Position numbers and translations under genes: made by a program. From Methylorubrum populi (GTDB lineage: Bacteria > Pseudomonadota > Alphaproteobacteria > Rhizobiales > Beijerinckiaceae), in NCBI GenBank assembly GCA_036946625.1, contig JAQIIU010000002.1:744001-808000 (forward strand): 64,000 bases of DNA, written 5' to 3'. The notes under the pieces are model-generated. The model ran no database searches and had not been told where the DNA came from. It was given only the letters and a program-made list of their open reading frames with translations. This document shows positions 41,301 to 48,735 of the stretch, in pieces; position 1 is the first letter of the stretch, and every line of letters starts with the position of its first letter.

Positions 41301-41806
41301 GAGAGAGCTCCCACGGTCAGGGTGAACGCGGCCGGCAGATAGGGGAACGCCTCCACCGTCACGGTGTAGGTGCCCGGGACGGTCCAACCCACCACGAGAT
41401 CGCCGCCCTCGTGCTCGTGTCGCCCCCTCACCGGCCCCTCGAACGTCACCACGGCCGCCGGCAGGTCGGTCAGCGTCGCCGCCTCCCGCACGGCGATCCC
41501 GGTCTTGTCGAAGCGACCGGTGCCGGACATCTCGGTCATCAGGTTGGCGCGCGGGAAGATCGGGCCGACCACCGGGACGATCGCCATGCCCTCGCGGGTG
41601 AGCATGGCGTAGCGCGCGCCCTCCAGGCGCTGTGCGGTCGGGCCCGCCGCAGCGGCGAGGTCGAGCCGGAACCAGTCCTCGCCCTCGGCGGAGCGGCGAT
41701 CGGCGCGGCCGTCGCGGTCGAGGCTCGCGAGCGAGGCCATGAAGTGCAGGTAGTCGGGACGGATCGCCCACGGCTCGGCCGTCAGGGCGCGCAGGGCGCT
41801 GGTCAT
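41297..41806 (-). pseudogene. Chimera: S49 peptidase N-terminus joined to another phage protein
   Basis: Residues 1-94 (MTSALRALTAEPWAIRPDYL to VVGPIFPRANLMTEMSGT) match the start of the S49 gene at 39622. From about residue 95 the sequence becomes GRFDKTGIAVREAATLTDLP and TVPGTYTVTVEAFPYLPAAF TLTV, a beta-rich ending typical of small tail-assembly proteins. The join is in frame. It indicates a deletion from the protease gene into a downstream tail-region gene. The catalytic core is absent. Confidence 0.65.
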
Positions 41807-42672
41807 TGCGGCTCCTTCGGGGGGGGCGGCTTCATCTTGCCTTCGACGTCCTGCACCGGGTGGATGTAGGCCCAGGCCTGCGGCACCCACTCGACCGCGT
41901 AGGCCTGCTGCCGGGTCATGCCGGTGGGCAGTTTCAGCGCGCCGGAGAGCAGGGCGAGGTCGATCCAGCGGCGCCAAACCGGCCGGCAGAACTGGAACAC
42001 GACGAGGTGGTGCTGCCAGCGCTCGACGGAGCGGCGGAAGCCGTTGAGGGCGGCGCGCAGCGTGCGGTCGTCCATCTGGTTGTAGTCGCCGCTCAGTTCC
42101 TCGTAGAGCAGCCCCACCGCCGCCGCGACGCTGCGCTTGGCCTCGCGCACGAACGGCTCGAAGTTCGCCCCGACGTCGGTGGGCGCGCACATCTCGACGT
42201 CTTCGCCGTCGGCGAGCACCTGCACCGTGCCGGGCTCCATCTCGACGACGGCCACGCCCTCGTCGTCGGCCGGGTCGGAGCCCATCGGCCCGCCGCCGGG
42301 TTCGTCGTCGCCCTCGTCGTCGAGCTTCTTCTTGATGAAGGCGACGAGGCGGGCGGCGTTCTTCTTCCGCACCAGTTCGGCGTCGAAATACTGGTCGAGG
42401 TCGTAGAGGGTGCGCATCGCCCGCGCGAGCCATGGCTCGCCCCGGTCCTGGCCGGGCCGGCGGGGCCGGTAGAGGTGGCAGATGTCGCCGGCCGGCACGA
42501 GGGTTTCCTCGAAGCCGGTGTCGGTGATGATGCCGTCACCGGGGTGCTCGCGACGCATCCAGTAGCCGGTGCGCGCGCCGATCGCGTTGAACTGGATGCC
42601 CTGACGGATGCGGTTGGTGGCGTCCGTCTTCAGATGGTCGCAGTGGTCGCCTTCCAGCACCTGCAGCTTGAT
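41803..42672 (-). pseudogene. Lambda-type portal protein, N-terminus lost
   Basis: C-terminal 285 residues: LQVLEGDHCDHLKTD, GIQFNAIGARTGYWMRREHP, DICHLYRPRRPGQDRGEPWL, ELSGDYNQMDDRTLRAALNG, VEWVPQAWAYIHPVQDVEGK. These are the hallmarks of the lambda gpB-type portal. The N-terminal half is missing: an integrase gene ends only 15 bp beyond the break at about 42672. The stop overlaps the S49 start (ATGA), the standard portal-protease order. Confidence 0.85.
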
Positions 42673-42686
42673 AGAACGACCGTAAG

Positions 42687-43901
42687 TTACTGCCTGATAA
42701 GTGCTATTTGGGGGGTGCTCTGTTCATGTCGCGTCTGTGTCGCAAGGAGCGACGCCGCAACTTCGTCGGCTGCCTTTTTGATGGCTCCGTCTGCGGGGAA
42801 AAGGTGCCCGTAGACATCGAGCGTTGTGGTCACCGACGCGTGCCCCATCATGGTCTTGATGTGCAGCGGCGAAAGGCCTTGGTCAATCAGCAGACTTGCC
42901 GCTGTGTGCCGGAGATCGTGCAGCCGGTAGAGCGGCTTGCCGTCCGGTTTCACGAGACCGGCACGCAAGATCAGCGGATGCCAATAGTCGGAGTATACCG
43001 AGCACCCCTGAAGCCCAAGGCCGGTGCCCGTGCGGATCACGAAGGCGTCTGGGGTGCGCTCGTGCTGGACGTAGCTGGGCAAGCCGCGCAGCGCCTCGGC
43101 AATTGGCAGAACAAGGGGCACCTCGCGTACGCCCGCGGCCGTTTTCGTACTCTTGATCCCGTCGAGGCGGGAGACGCTGCGGCGGATGCGCATTGTGCCA
43201 CGCTCGAAATCGACGTCACCCCGCTTCAGTCCTGCGATCTCACCGCGCCGCAATCCGCCGAAGAGTGCGAGCGTCGCGATGGCGACCCGAATGCGTCGGG
43301 CCGCTTCCTTCTCGTGCGGTGCCCGTTTGCAGGCGACCTGTAGCAGGTGGCGCAGCTCGTCCTTCGACGGGATGTGGACGATCTTGCGTGCCGGTGGCAG
43401 CACAAGCTTCTTCGTATCAATTGGATTGAGCCTGAGCCATTGGCGCTCGATTGCAAAATCGAACACCATCCGGGTAGTGCGGATCGTGTGGCGCACGCTC
43501 GCGCCCGACAAGCCGGCGGTGCACAGCGCGTCGGTCACCGCCTGGATATCGGCGAGCCTGACTTTGGTGATGAGCTTTTGCCCGATGTGCGGCAAAGCGC
43601 GCCGGATTGCGATGTCGTACATTTCGACGCCAGAGCGTGAGAGTCCCGCCATCCGCTCGGCTCGCTTGCGGCAGTGCTCCAGCCAGTCAGCGGTCGCAGC
43701 CTCGAAGATGACGGAGTTGCCATCCGCGACGAACGTGCCAACTTCGATTTGCTGCTGCGTCTTCTGAAGGAATGCGTCGGCCGCCTTCTTCATGGTGAAG
43801 GTCTTGAGTGCGCGCTTCCCCCGCTCGTCCTTAAAGTCAACGACCCAAGCGCTCTTCTTTTTGCCGTCCCGCGTCCATTCTCTCTTGCGCACGCTCGCCA
43901 T
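42687..43901 (-). CDS. Phage integrase (tyrosine recombinase) 1
   Basis: 404 aa, intact. N-terminal arm-binding start (MASVRKREWTRDGKKKSAWV), core-binding domain (residues about 60-165), catalytic domain with ALFGGLRRGEIAGLKRGDVD (Arg), HDLRHTAASLLIDQGLSPLH (H-x-x-R), MMGHASVTTTLDVYGHLFP (His, Tyr). It would recombine at an att site probably close to its 3' end, yet what lies there is a decapitated portal gene. A P22-type antirepressor follows upstream at 43971, as in the second module at 54.4 kb. Confidence 0.92.
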   Translation of the reverse strand: MASVRKREWTRDGKKKSAWVVDFKDERGKRALKTFTMKKAADAFLQKTQQQIEVGTFVADGNSVIFEAATADWLEHCRKRAERMAGLSRSGVEMYDIAIRRALPHIGQKLITKVRLADIQAVTDALCTAGLSGASVRHTIRTTRMVFDFAIERQWLRLNPIDTKKLVLPPARKIVHIPSKDELRHLLQVACKRAPHEKEAARRIRVAIATLALFGGLRRGEIAGLKRGDVDFERGTMRIRRSVSRLDGIKSTKTAAGVREVPLVLPIAEALRGLPSYVQHERTPDAFVIRTGTGLGLQGCSVYSDYWHPLILRAGLVKPDGKPLYRLHDLRHTAASLLIDQGLSPLHIKTMMGHASVTTTLDVYGHLFPADGAIKKAADEVAASLLATQTRHEQSTPQIALIRQ

Positions 43902-43970
43902 GAGTTAGGTTCCTCTTCCTGTCGATAGGATAGCACACCCGGCCGAGACGATCCCGGCCGGGACGGTGGG

Positions 43971-44570
43971 TCAGGCGGGGCCGGAGCCCGGCGGGCGGGG
44001 CGGGGTCGGGATCGCGGTGTAGGTGAAGCCGAAATCGCCCTGCGGCGGCGGGGCGTGCATCTCGGGCACGATCGGCAGGCCGAGCGCGAACCAGAGGCGC
44101 CCGGCGGCGCGCTCGCCGAAGACGTGCCGCGCCTCGGTCACAAGCTGCCGGCGGACGCGGACAGGCTCCTCCCGCGCGGCGTTCGGCAGGGGGCCGCCCA
44201 TCATGGTCGGCCCCTCGGCGGTGGGGGCGCCGTAGAAGTGCCGGAACAGCACCTCGAAGCACTCGCGCTTGTAGGCGAGCACCCGGTCGCGGGCCTCCGG
44301 CTTCACGCGGGACTCGTCGATCCCGAACAGCCAGCCAGGGAGAAGCTGAAGCCGGAGGATGGTCGTCTCTTGCGGACCGCCGGGCGAAGGCATCACCATC
44401 ATGGTGATACCTTCCGACAGCACCGGGTCGCGCTTCATCCGCTCATGCTGCTTGCGCCACTCGATGCCGAGCGCGTCGCAGATGGGCTTGGGGGCGACGA
44501 AGATCCCGTCCGGCCGTTCGGCCGCAAACAGGGTGTCGTCGTGGAACTCGACGGTGACGAGCTTGGTCAT
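43971..44570 (-). CDS. P22 antirepress-N domain protein 1
   Basis: 199 aa. MTKLVTVEFHDDTLFAAERP, FVAPKPICDALGIEWRKQHE RMKRDPVL, TTILRLQLLPGWLFGIDESR VKPEARDRVLAYKRECFEVL are the P22_AR_N signature. Such proteins antagonise phage repressors. The C-terminal part (VFGERAAGRLWFALGLPIVP) is shared with the paralog at 55600. Divergence between the two is high outside these blocks, so they come from different phages. Confidence 0.88.
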   Translation of the reverse strand: MTKLVTVEFHDDTLFAAERPDGIFVAPKPICDALGIEWRKQHERMKRDPVLSEGITMMVMPSPGGPQETTILRLQLLPGWLFGIDESRVKPEARDRVLAYKRECFEVLFRHFYGAPTAEGPTMMGGPLPNAAREEPVRVRRQLVTEARHVFGERAAGRLWFALGLPIVPEMHAPPPQGDFGFTYTAIPTPPRPPGSGPA

Positions 44571-44677
44571 GGATGCACCTCACGAAATGGGCCGCCCGCA
44601 CGGGATTGCGCGGGCGGCGGTCGTGAGGCTCGGCCGGGCCGTAGCGCTCTGACCGCACGGGGCGGCCGGGCCGGGTG
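44571..44677 (-). promoter_or_regulatory. Leader with hairpin before the antirepressor
   Basis: 107 bp without a gene. It holds inverted GGCCGCCCGCACGG / CGCGGGCGGCGG words that can form a long GC hairpin and a CCTCACGA...TCGTGAGG outer pair. The same CCTCAC words recur before the antirepressor at 56188 and before the Arc gene end at 57170, so they may be a shared phage leader or antitermination feature. Confidence 0.4.
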
Positions 44678-44848
44678 TCAGGTGGCGGCGAAGCCCGCGC
44701 GCGTGGCGGCGGCGGTCGAGTGCTCCCGGTGGGCGTGCGCCCGGTCGAGAGCCGCGTCCGCCTCGCGCTGGTAGAAGTCGCTGCGCGCGACTTCCCAGGC
44801 GGCCCACCGCAGATGCGCCAAGGCGAGGAGTCCGAAGATCACGCGCAT
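44678..44848 (-). CDS. Small phage protein, 56 aa
   Basis: MRVIFGLLALAHLRWAAWEV then ARSDFYQREADAALDRAHAH. A hydrophobic N-terminal helix could be a membrane anchor or weak signal; the rest is a charged helix. Overlaps the next gene upstream by 10 nt. Unrecognised. Confidence 0.5.
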   Translation of the reverse strand: MRVIFGLLALAHLRWAAWEVARSDFYQREADAALDRAHAHREHSTAAATRAGFAAT

Positions 44849-45171
44849 AGCGTGCCCTCCTCGGCCATCTCGCAGTAGCGGACCAACAGGGCGGTGCGCA
44901 TCGCGGCGGGCACTTCGATACAGACCTCCCGCACCATGGCGCGGGTCAGCGTCGGGTCGCCCTGGTGTGTCACCCGCATGAGCGACTGCAACAACGCCTC
45001 GATCTGTCGTGCTCGATCGTCTGCCTTCTCCGCCTCGGCCCGAATGCTGGTGATGCAACGCCGGAGCCGGGCAATCTCCATGTCCGGCCGGGCCGCCGCC
45101 CGCCGCACCTTCGACAGCCTCGACCGCTTCGTGACGGCCTTGCCGTTCTCGGTGATGAGGGTCGGCTTCAT
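44839..45171 (-). CDS. Phage early protein, 110 aa
   Basis: MKPTLITENGKAVTKRSRLS, then a coiled-coil-like IARLRRCITSIRAEAEKADD and LMRVTHQGDPTLTRAMVREV. Start overlaps the stop of the Tat-signal gene (ATGA). Unrecognised; a basic N-terminus hints at nucleic-acid contact. Confidence 0.55.
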   Translation of the reverse strand: MKPTLITENGKAVTKRSRLSKVRRAAARPDMEIARLRRCITSIRAEAEKADDRARQIEALLQSLMRVTHQGDPTLTRAMVREVCIEVPAAMRTALLVRYCEMAEEGTLCA

Positions 45172-45545
45172 CGGCCGCCCTCCCGCCAGTCGCAGCCGAC
45201 CGCGCTCAGGACGAGGGCGGCGCGGGTCGAGGGGTTGGTGTGGATGTCGTGGAAGCTTCCGGCCGGCCCCAAGAGGGAGACCTGATCGCATCGCTGGCCA
45301 GTGAGGCGATCCGTGAGCAGGAAGCGGTCATCGCACCCGAGGTCGGCGCCAGTTGAGGTGTTGAACCGCTCGTAGCGCAGGAACCGCCGCTCGTAGAACA
45401 GCCACGTGTCATAGGCGGCAAGCAGGTCGGGGGTGACGGGTGCTGCCACAGCGGACGGCGCGCCGATGAGGGCCACGCCGCCGCCGATGAGCGGAAGCGT
45501 GGTGAGGCCGCGGAGGAAGCCGCGGCGGGAGGCGGGGATGGTCAT
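45168..45545 (-). CDS. Exported protein with Tat-type signal, 125 aa
   Basis: MTIPASRRGFLRGLTTLPLI then GGGVALIGAPSAVAAPVTPD: the twin-arginine S-R-R-G-F-L motif, a hydrophobic core and an A-V-A-A cleavage region near residue 34 form a good Tat signal. The mature part is short (about 90 aa; DTWLFYERRFLRYERFNTST). A Tat substrate in a phage early cluster is unusual; it may act in the periplasm of the lysogen. Coupled to both neighbours by overlaps. Confidence 0.65.
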   Translation of the reverse strand: MTIPASRRGFLRGLTTLPLIGGGVALIGAPSAVAAPVTPDLLAAYDTWLFYERRFLRYERFNTSTGADLGCDDRFLLTDRLTGQRCDQVSLLGPAGSFHDIHTNPSTRAALVLSAVGCDWREGGR

Positions 45546-45988
45546 CGGCCCGCCTCCGCGTTGGCGACGGCGTGCGACGCAATGGCAACGGCCAGCCGAT
45601 CCAGCGCGAGATGCGCCAAGTCGGAGTAGGCGCGCAACGTGTCGCCGGTGCTGGCCATCGCCTCCGCAATGTCGCGGAGGGTTCCATCATCAAGGCCGGC
45701 GACTGCCTCTACGAGGTCCGGCTTTCCGAGCCGAAGTATTCCAGCCGCGATGCGGAGAGACACCAGCGGGCTTTTCCGCCCGGCCCAATCAGTGTCGGCC
45801 GGCACGAGGTTGAGCACGTCGATGGGCTCGAAGCCCATGCCAGCCATCTCCCGCACCTCGGCGTCATCCGCGCCGGCATCGCTCCCGCATTGCAGGAGCG
45901 GCGTCGGCATGGTCGGATGCATCGGCGGCTCGATCGGGCCGCGGAGGATGCGCGCGAAGACGCTGCCGTCGAGTGTGGGCCGGGTCAT
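45542..45988 (-). CDS. Phage early protein, 148 aa
   Basis: MTRPTLDGSVFARILRGPIE; helical C-terminus (LVSLRIAAGILRLGKPDLVE; DLAHLALDRLAVAIASHAVA). Overlaps both neighbours by 4 nt. No family recognised. Similar in style to the 137-aa gene at 60192 of the right-hand prophage, but without clear sequence identity. Confidence 0.55.
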   Translation of the reverse strand: MTRPTLDGSVFARILRGPIEPPMHPTMPTPLLQCGSDAGADDAEVREMAGMGFEPIDVLNLVPADTDWAGRKSPLVSLRIAAGILRLGKPDLVEAVAGLDDGTLRDIAEAMASTGDTLRAYSDLAHLALDRLAVAIASHAVANAEAGR

Positions 45989-46272
45989 GCCGCGCCTCCC
46001 TCGATCCCGGCCCAGCGGGACTGCGACTCGCCGCCGACGAGCGCGGCCATCGCCGGCTCGGCGTCGCCGCCGTCCTCGAAATCGGGATCGCCGTCGATCG
46101 CGTCGAGCAAGGCGAGATCCGCCTCGATCCGGTCGGAGATGGCCTTCCGCAGTTCGAGGAGGCGCGTGTAGTCGCTGGCCGGCTCGTCGGCGCGCATGGC
46201 GCGGATCGCGGCGGATACAGGCCCGCCGGGCGCGACGAGGCGCGCGGGCGGCAACAGTTTGTGGGGTCGCAT
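45985..46272 (-). CDS. Phage early protein, 95 aa
   Basis: MRPHKLLPPARLVAPGGPVS; then a coiled stretch DYTRLLELRKAISDRIEADL ALLDAIDGDPDFED. First gene of the cluster that ends with the integrase. Unrecognised. Its promoter should lie in the long gene-free region to the right. Confidence 0.55.
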   Translation of the reverse strand: MRPHKLLPPARLVAPGGPVSAAIRAMRADEPASDYTRLLELRKAISDRIEADLALLDAIDGDPDFEDGGDAEPAMAALVGGESQSRWAGIEGGAA

Positions 46273-46769
46273 TTCGGTTCTCTGTGTTCGAACCGGCTTT
46301 CGAGGGCCGGGGCCGTCAGCCTTTCGAGGGGCCTTCAGCCATGCCAGCGGACGGCGCTGGCACCGGGAGTCTCGAAACACGCCACAGAGAACGTGCGCCG
46401 CAGCCTTCACCCGAAGGTTGTTGTATCGCCGCCCTGCGTTGCCGCTTGACGGTGCTACGGCACTCCCGGCATAGTGAGCCGGTCGCGCTCACCGGGAGGT
46501 GAGCACGCTCATTACGGGGCCGATCACCCGGCAAGGTGTTGGGCTTCCGTCTGTGGCTGTGACGCTATCCCCGGCAAGGGACCGTCACGGGAGTTTCGAG
46601 GCTCCACAGAAATCATGACACGCGAACCCCGCGCCCGGCAAGGTGTTCGGGGTTTTTGCGTTTCCGTCCTGTTCTGGTCAATTCGGTCGCACATGCGCTG
46701 TCGATGCTGACGCATCGCCCGGCCTGCGCTATCATCACCGCCTCGGGCCGCCGCCGTGCCCACCTTGCC
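46273..46769. other. Gene-free interval with terminator
   Basis: I see no gene in these 500 bp. The word CCCGGCAAGGTGTT occurs at 46528-46541 and 46632-46645. A plus-strand terminator with AACCCCG / CGGGGTT arms followed by a T run lies at 46625-46657. The promoter of the leftward cluster is expected here; no clean -35/-10 pair stood out. Confidence 0.5.
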
Positions 46770-47135
46770 CCGGATTTGGGGGGATTGGGGGGATGTTTCA
46801 AGCGCATGCGCGATCGTTCGGGTGATGCGTCTAGCAGTTCAAAAATCCCCCCCAATCCCCCCCAATGAAATCGGCCGCGCCCCACCTGCCCCACCTCGGT
46901 TCGAAGGTGGGGCGCCGGTAAGTCCCTGATTTCAAAGGGCGCGCCCCACCTGCCCCACCTTTCGCGCGCGTATGGAAAAATCCGCGCGGTCTCGGCGCGC
47001 CCCGCATGTGCTTCGAAATTACTCTAACCCTCGAAAAAGGTGGGGCAGGTGGGGCAGGTGGGGCAACAACAATAAAATCAGACACTTACACGCGCCCCAC
47101 CTCGACTTGCAGGTGGGGCAAGGTGGGGCGCAGCG
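46770..47135. repeat. Short-word repeat and hairpin array, candidate phage origin
   Basis: Three kinds of G/C-tract words in one non-coding stretch. GGGGGGATTGGGGGGAT (46779-46795) and its inverse ATCCCCCCCAATCCCCCC (46845-46862) face each other across 50 bp. CGCCCCACCTGCCCCACCT occurs at about 46878 and 46942. The reverse word, GGTGGGGCAGGTGGGGCAGG continuing TGGGGC, is at 47039-47064 and GGTGGGGCAAGGTGGGGC at 47112. An AT-richer segment (CAACAACAATAAAATCAGAC) sits between. Iterated words plus an AT-rich patch resemble an iteron-type origin or strong regulatory array. Confidence 0.55.
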
Positions 47136-47174
47136 CCGTTTGCAATCCGGCCCGCGCGCCGCATATCATCCGGC

Positions 47175-47447
47175 ATGGCCGACCGGCTCCTCACCCTCTG
47201 GCGCGATGATCGCCAATCCGCTCAGCGCGGCCCGACGCTTGCGGAGTTCCGCGAGCTTGATCGCGTGCGTGTGACGGAGGAGATCGAGGGCGAGGACGGC
47301 GAGCGCGTTCCGGCCGGGAGTGAGGGCACCGTCGTCGCGATATGGGGCAACGGCGCGGCGTTCGAGGTCGAGTTCATGCGCCCCGTCGAGACCCTGGCCG
47401 CGATTCGGCCGGACGCGCTGCGGCTTGTCGAGCGCGCCGCCGATTGA
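47175..47447 (+). CDS. DUF4926 family protein
   Basis: 90 aa. LDRVRVTEEIEGEDGERVPA GSEGTVVAI and FEVEFMRPVETLAAIRPDAL are the SH3-like DUF4926 core, here with an extra 25-residue N-terminus. These proteins are often found next to DUF6883 proteins, as here, where the stop overlaps the next start (TTGA). I infer a paired module, with this the likely binding or immunity partner. Confidence 0.75.
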   Translation: MADRLLTLWRDDRQSAQRGPTLAEFRELDRVRVTEEIEGEDGERVPAGSEGTVVAIWGNGAAFEVEFMRPVETLAAIRPDALRLVERAAD

Positions 47448-47809
47448 CCGGCTTCATCAGCTACCCGGCGCAGTTCCGAATCGATGACGACAAGGTGCGC
47501 AAGTACCTGCTCGATCCGCACCATCGGGAGGGCGGGCCGAAATGCGCCTTCCTGCTCAGCGTCGGCTTCAGCGTGTCCGACCCGGTGACGCTGATGGCGG
47601 CACTCGCGCAGCATCCGGCTCCCGAGCGGTTGACGCGGGCCGTGCCGGTGCCGTTCGGCCTCCGCTACCACTTCGAAGGGCTGCTGCTGTGCCCCGGCGG
47701 GCGCCTCGCCAACGTCCGCACCGTCTGGCAGATGGACAGCGAGCCGGGGCTTCACGCCGCACGGTTCATCACCCTCAAGCCGCTGCCAAGGCTGCGGCTC
47801 GGCGTGTAG
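47444..47809 (+). CDS. DUF6883 family protein
   Basis: 121 aa from TTG 47444, coupled to DUF4926. FISYPAQFRIDDDKVRKYLL DPHHREGGPKCAFLLSVGF, VPVPFGLRYHFEGLLLCPGG and LANVRTVWQMD follow the DUF6883 pattern (K..YLL...H..G..KA.FF...GF; G..Y...G.L..P.G....v.tVW). The family also occurs as the C-terminal toxin domain of polymorphic toxins, so a toxin-like role is possible. No signal peptide. Confidence 0.75.
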   Translation: MTGFISYPAQFRIDDDKVRKYLLDPHHREGGPKCAFLLSVGFSVSDPVTLMAALAQHPAPERLTRAVPVPFGLRYHFEGLLLCPGGRLANVRTVWQMDSEPGLHAARFITLKPLPRLRLGV

Positions 47810-47847
47810 CCGCAACCGGCACGTCCTGCCGGTTGATCCCGAAACGC

Positions 47848-47882
47848 GAAAAGCCCCGCCCAGCCGAGGCCGGGCGGGGCGG
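47848..47882 (-). terminator. Rho-independent terminator of the small-terminase transcript
   Basis: GCCCCGCCCGGCC / GGCTGGGCGGGGC stem followed, on the minus strand, by TTTTCGCGTTT. It lies 64 bp after the stop of the terS-like gene and faces it, and also ends the convergent DUF6883 transcript region. Confidence 0.75.
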
Positions 47883-47945
47883 TGCATTTCAAGGCATGTG
47901 CTTCAGGATGCCGGACTGCCCCGCTCCGGCGGCGGGGCGGCCGGC

Positions 47946-48455
47946 TCAGTCGTCGTCTTCGTCGTCGGGCGCGGCTTCGGACGGATCGCTTCCGCCATCC
48001 GCTCGTAGAGCCGCGCCGCATTTTTCGATGCCGTTGGCCACTGCGTGGAAGGCGTCATCGATCTTCTCCTGGAGCTTATCGCGCACATCAAGTTCCCGCG
48101 AGAAGCGCGCTGGGACGTTGTTGAATTCGAGGCGGATGAGGCCGACGAGTTCTGAGATAAGAAACTCGGCATCTTCTAGCGGAAGGAGCTTGCGTACCTC
48201 CACGTCGTTCTTCCGGCGCTCTCGCTGGATGCGGAGCCGCTTGAGTTCATCGTCGGCGCTGCGTGTGGCGCTACGCTCTTCAGCCCGCATGAACTGAAGG
48301 TAGCCATGGAGCAGCGGCAGGGCCGGGTAGCGGCCCCGTTCCGGCTTCGGCGCGTGCCCGCCCTTGGTCAGTTGCTGAAGGCGCCGCGGTGACAGCATGA
48401 ACGCTGCGGCGGCCTCTTCCAGTGAGAGCGTGATGTCATCCAGGGGGTTCGGCAT
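47946..48455 (-). CDS. Small terminase subunit-like protein (Nu1/DUF1441 type)
   Basis: 169 aa. N-terminal helix-turn-helix (LSLEEAAAAFMLSPRRLQQL TKGGHAP), then ERSATRSADDELKRLRIQRE RRKNDVEVRKLLPLEDAEFL ISELVGLIRLEFNNVPARF, the long helix pair typical of phage packaging Nu1-like proteins, and an acidic tail. It differs from the terS genes at 12670 and 61161, so it comes from a third phage. It follows the RepA-like ATPase, as small terminase genes often do in these prophages. The expected terL is not next to it. Confidence 0.75.
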   Translation of the reverse strand: MPNPLDDITLSLEEAAAAFMLSPRRLQQLTKGGHAPKPERGRYPALPLLHGYLQFMRAEERSATRSADDELKRLRIQRERRKNDVEVRKLLPLEDAEFLISELVGLIRLEFNNVPARFSRELDVRDKLQEKIDDAFHAVANGIEKCGAALRADGGSDPSEAAPDDEDDD

Positions 48456-48623
48456 GATGCCTCCAAAGCGAAACGAAATGAGGTTTTGAAAAACCGAAAA
48501 ATGCTCGAAACCCGGGGTCTCCCGCCCGCACCGGGCCTCCCCCCGGGGAAGGACCCGCCGGGTTCCATTCGTTGCCTGAATGCAACATTCGACCTCGGCC
48601 CCTCTCCGGCCTTGCTCGTCCAC

Positions 48624-48725
48624 CCGGACAAACCGGACAAACCGGACACCTGTCCGGGTCGTCCACCCGTCCGCCGCCGGACGGACAGGACAAGGACACT
48701 AGGAGTGTCCTGTCTGTCCGGTCCC
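48624..48725. repeat. GGACAAACC repeats and inverted repeat upstream of terS-like gene
   Basis: CCGGACAAACCGGACAAACC continues as GGACACCTGTCCGG (48624-48657), a direct word repeated three times that ends in a hairpin. At 48679-48718, GGACGGACAGGACAAGGACA, CTAG, GAGTGTCCTGTCTGTCC form a long imperfect inverted repeat. The stretch is non-coding, between the ATPase stop (48736) and the terS-like start. It may be an origin, a terminase-binding site or an operator. The same word recurs at 60852. Confidence 0.55.
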
Positions 48726-48735
48726 GGATGTCCGC

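Noticed and set aside
48624-48725. CRISPR array in the GGACAAACC or GTGGGGCAG repeats
   Set aside because: Units are 9-10 bp, directly adjacent, with no unique spacers of 30 bp and no cas genes.
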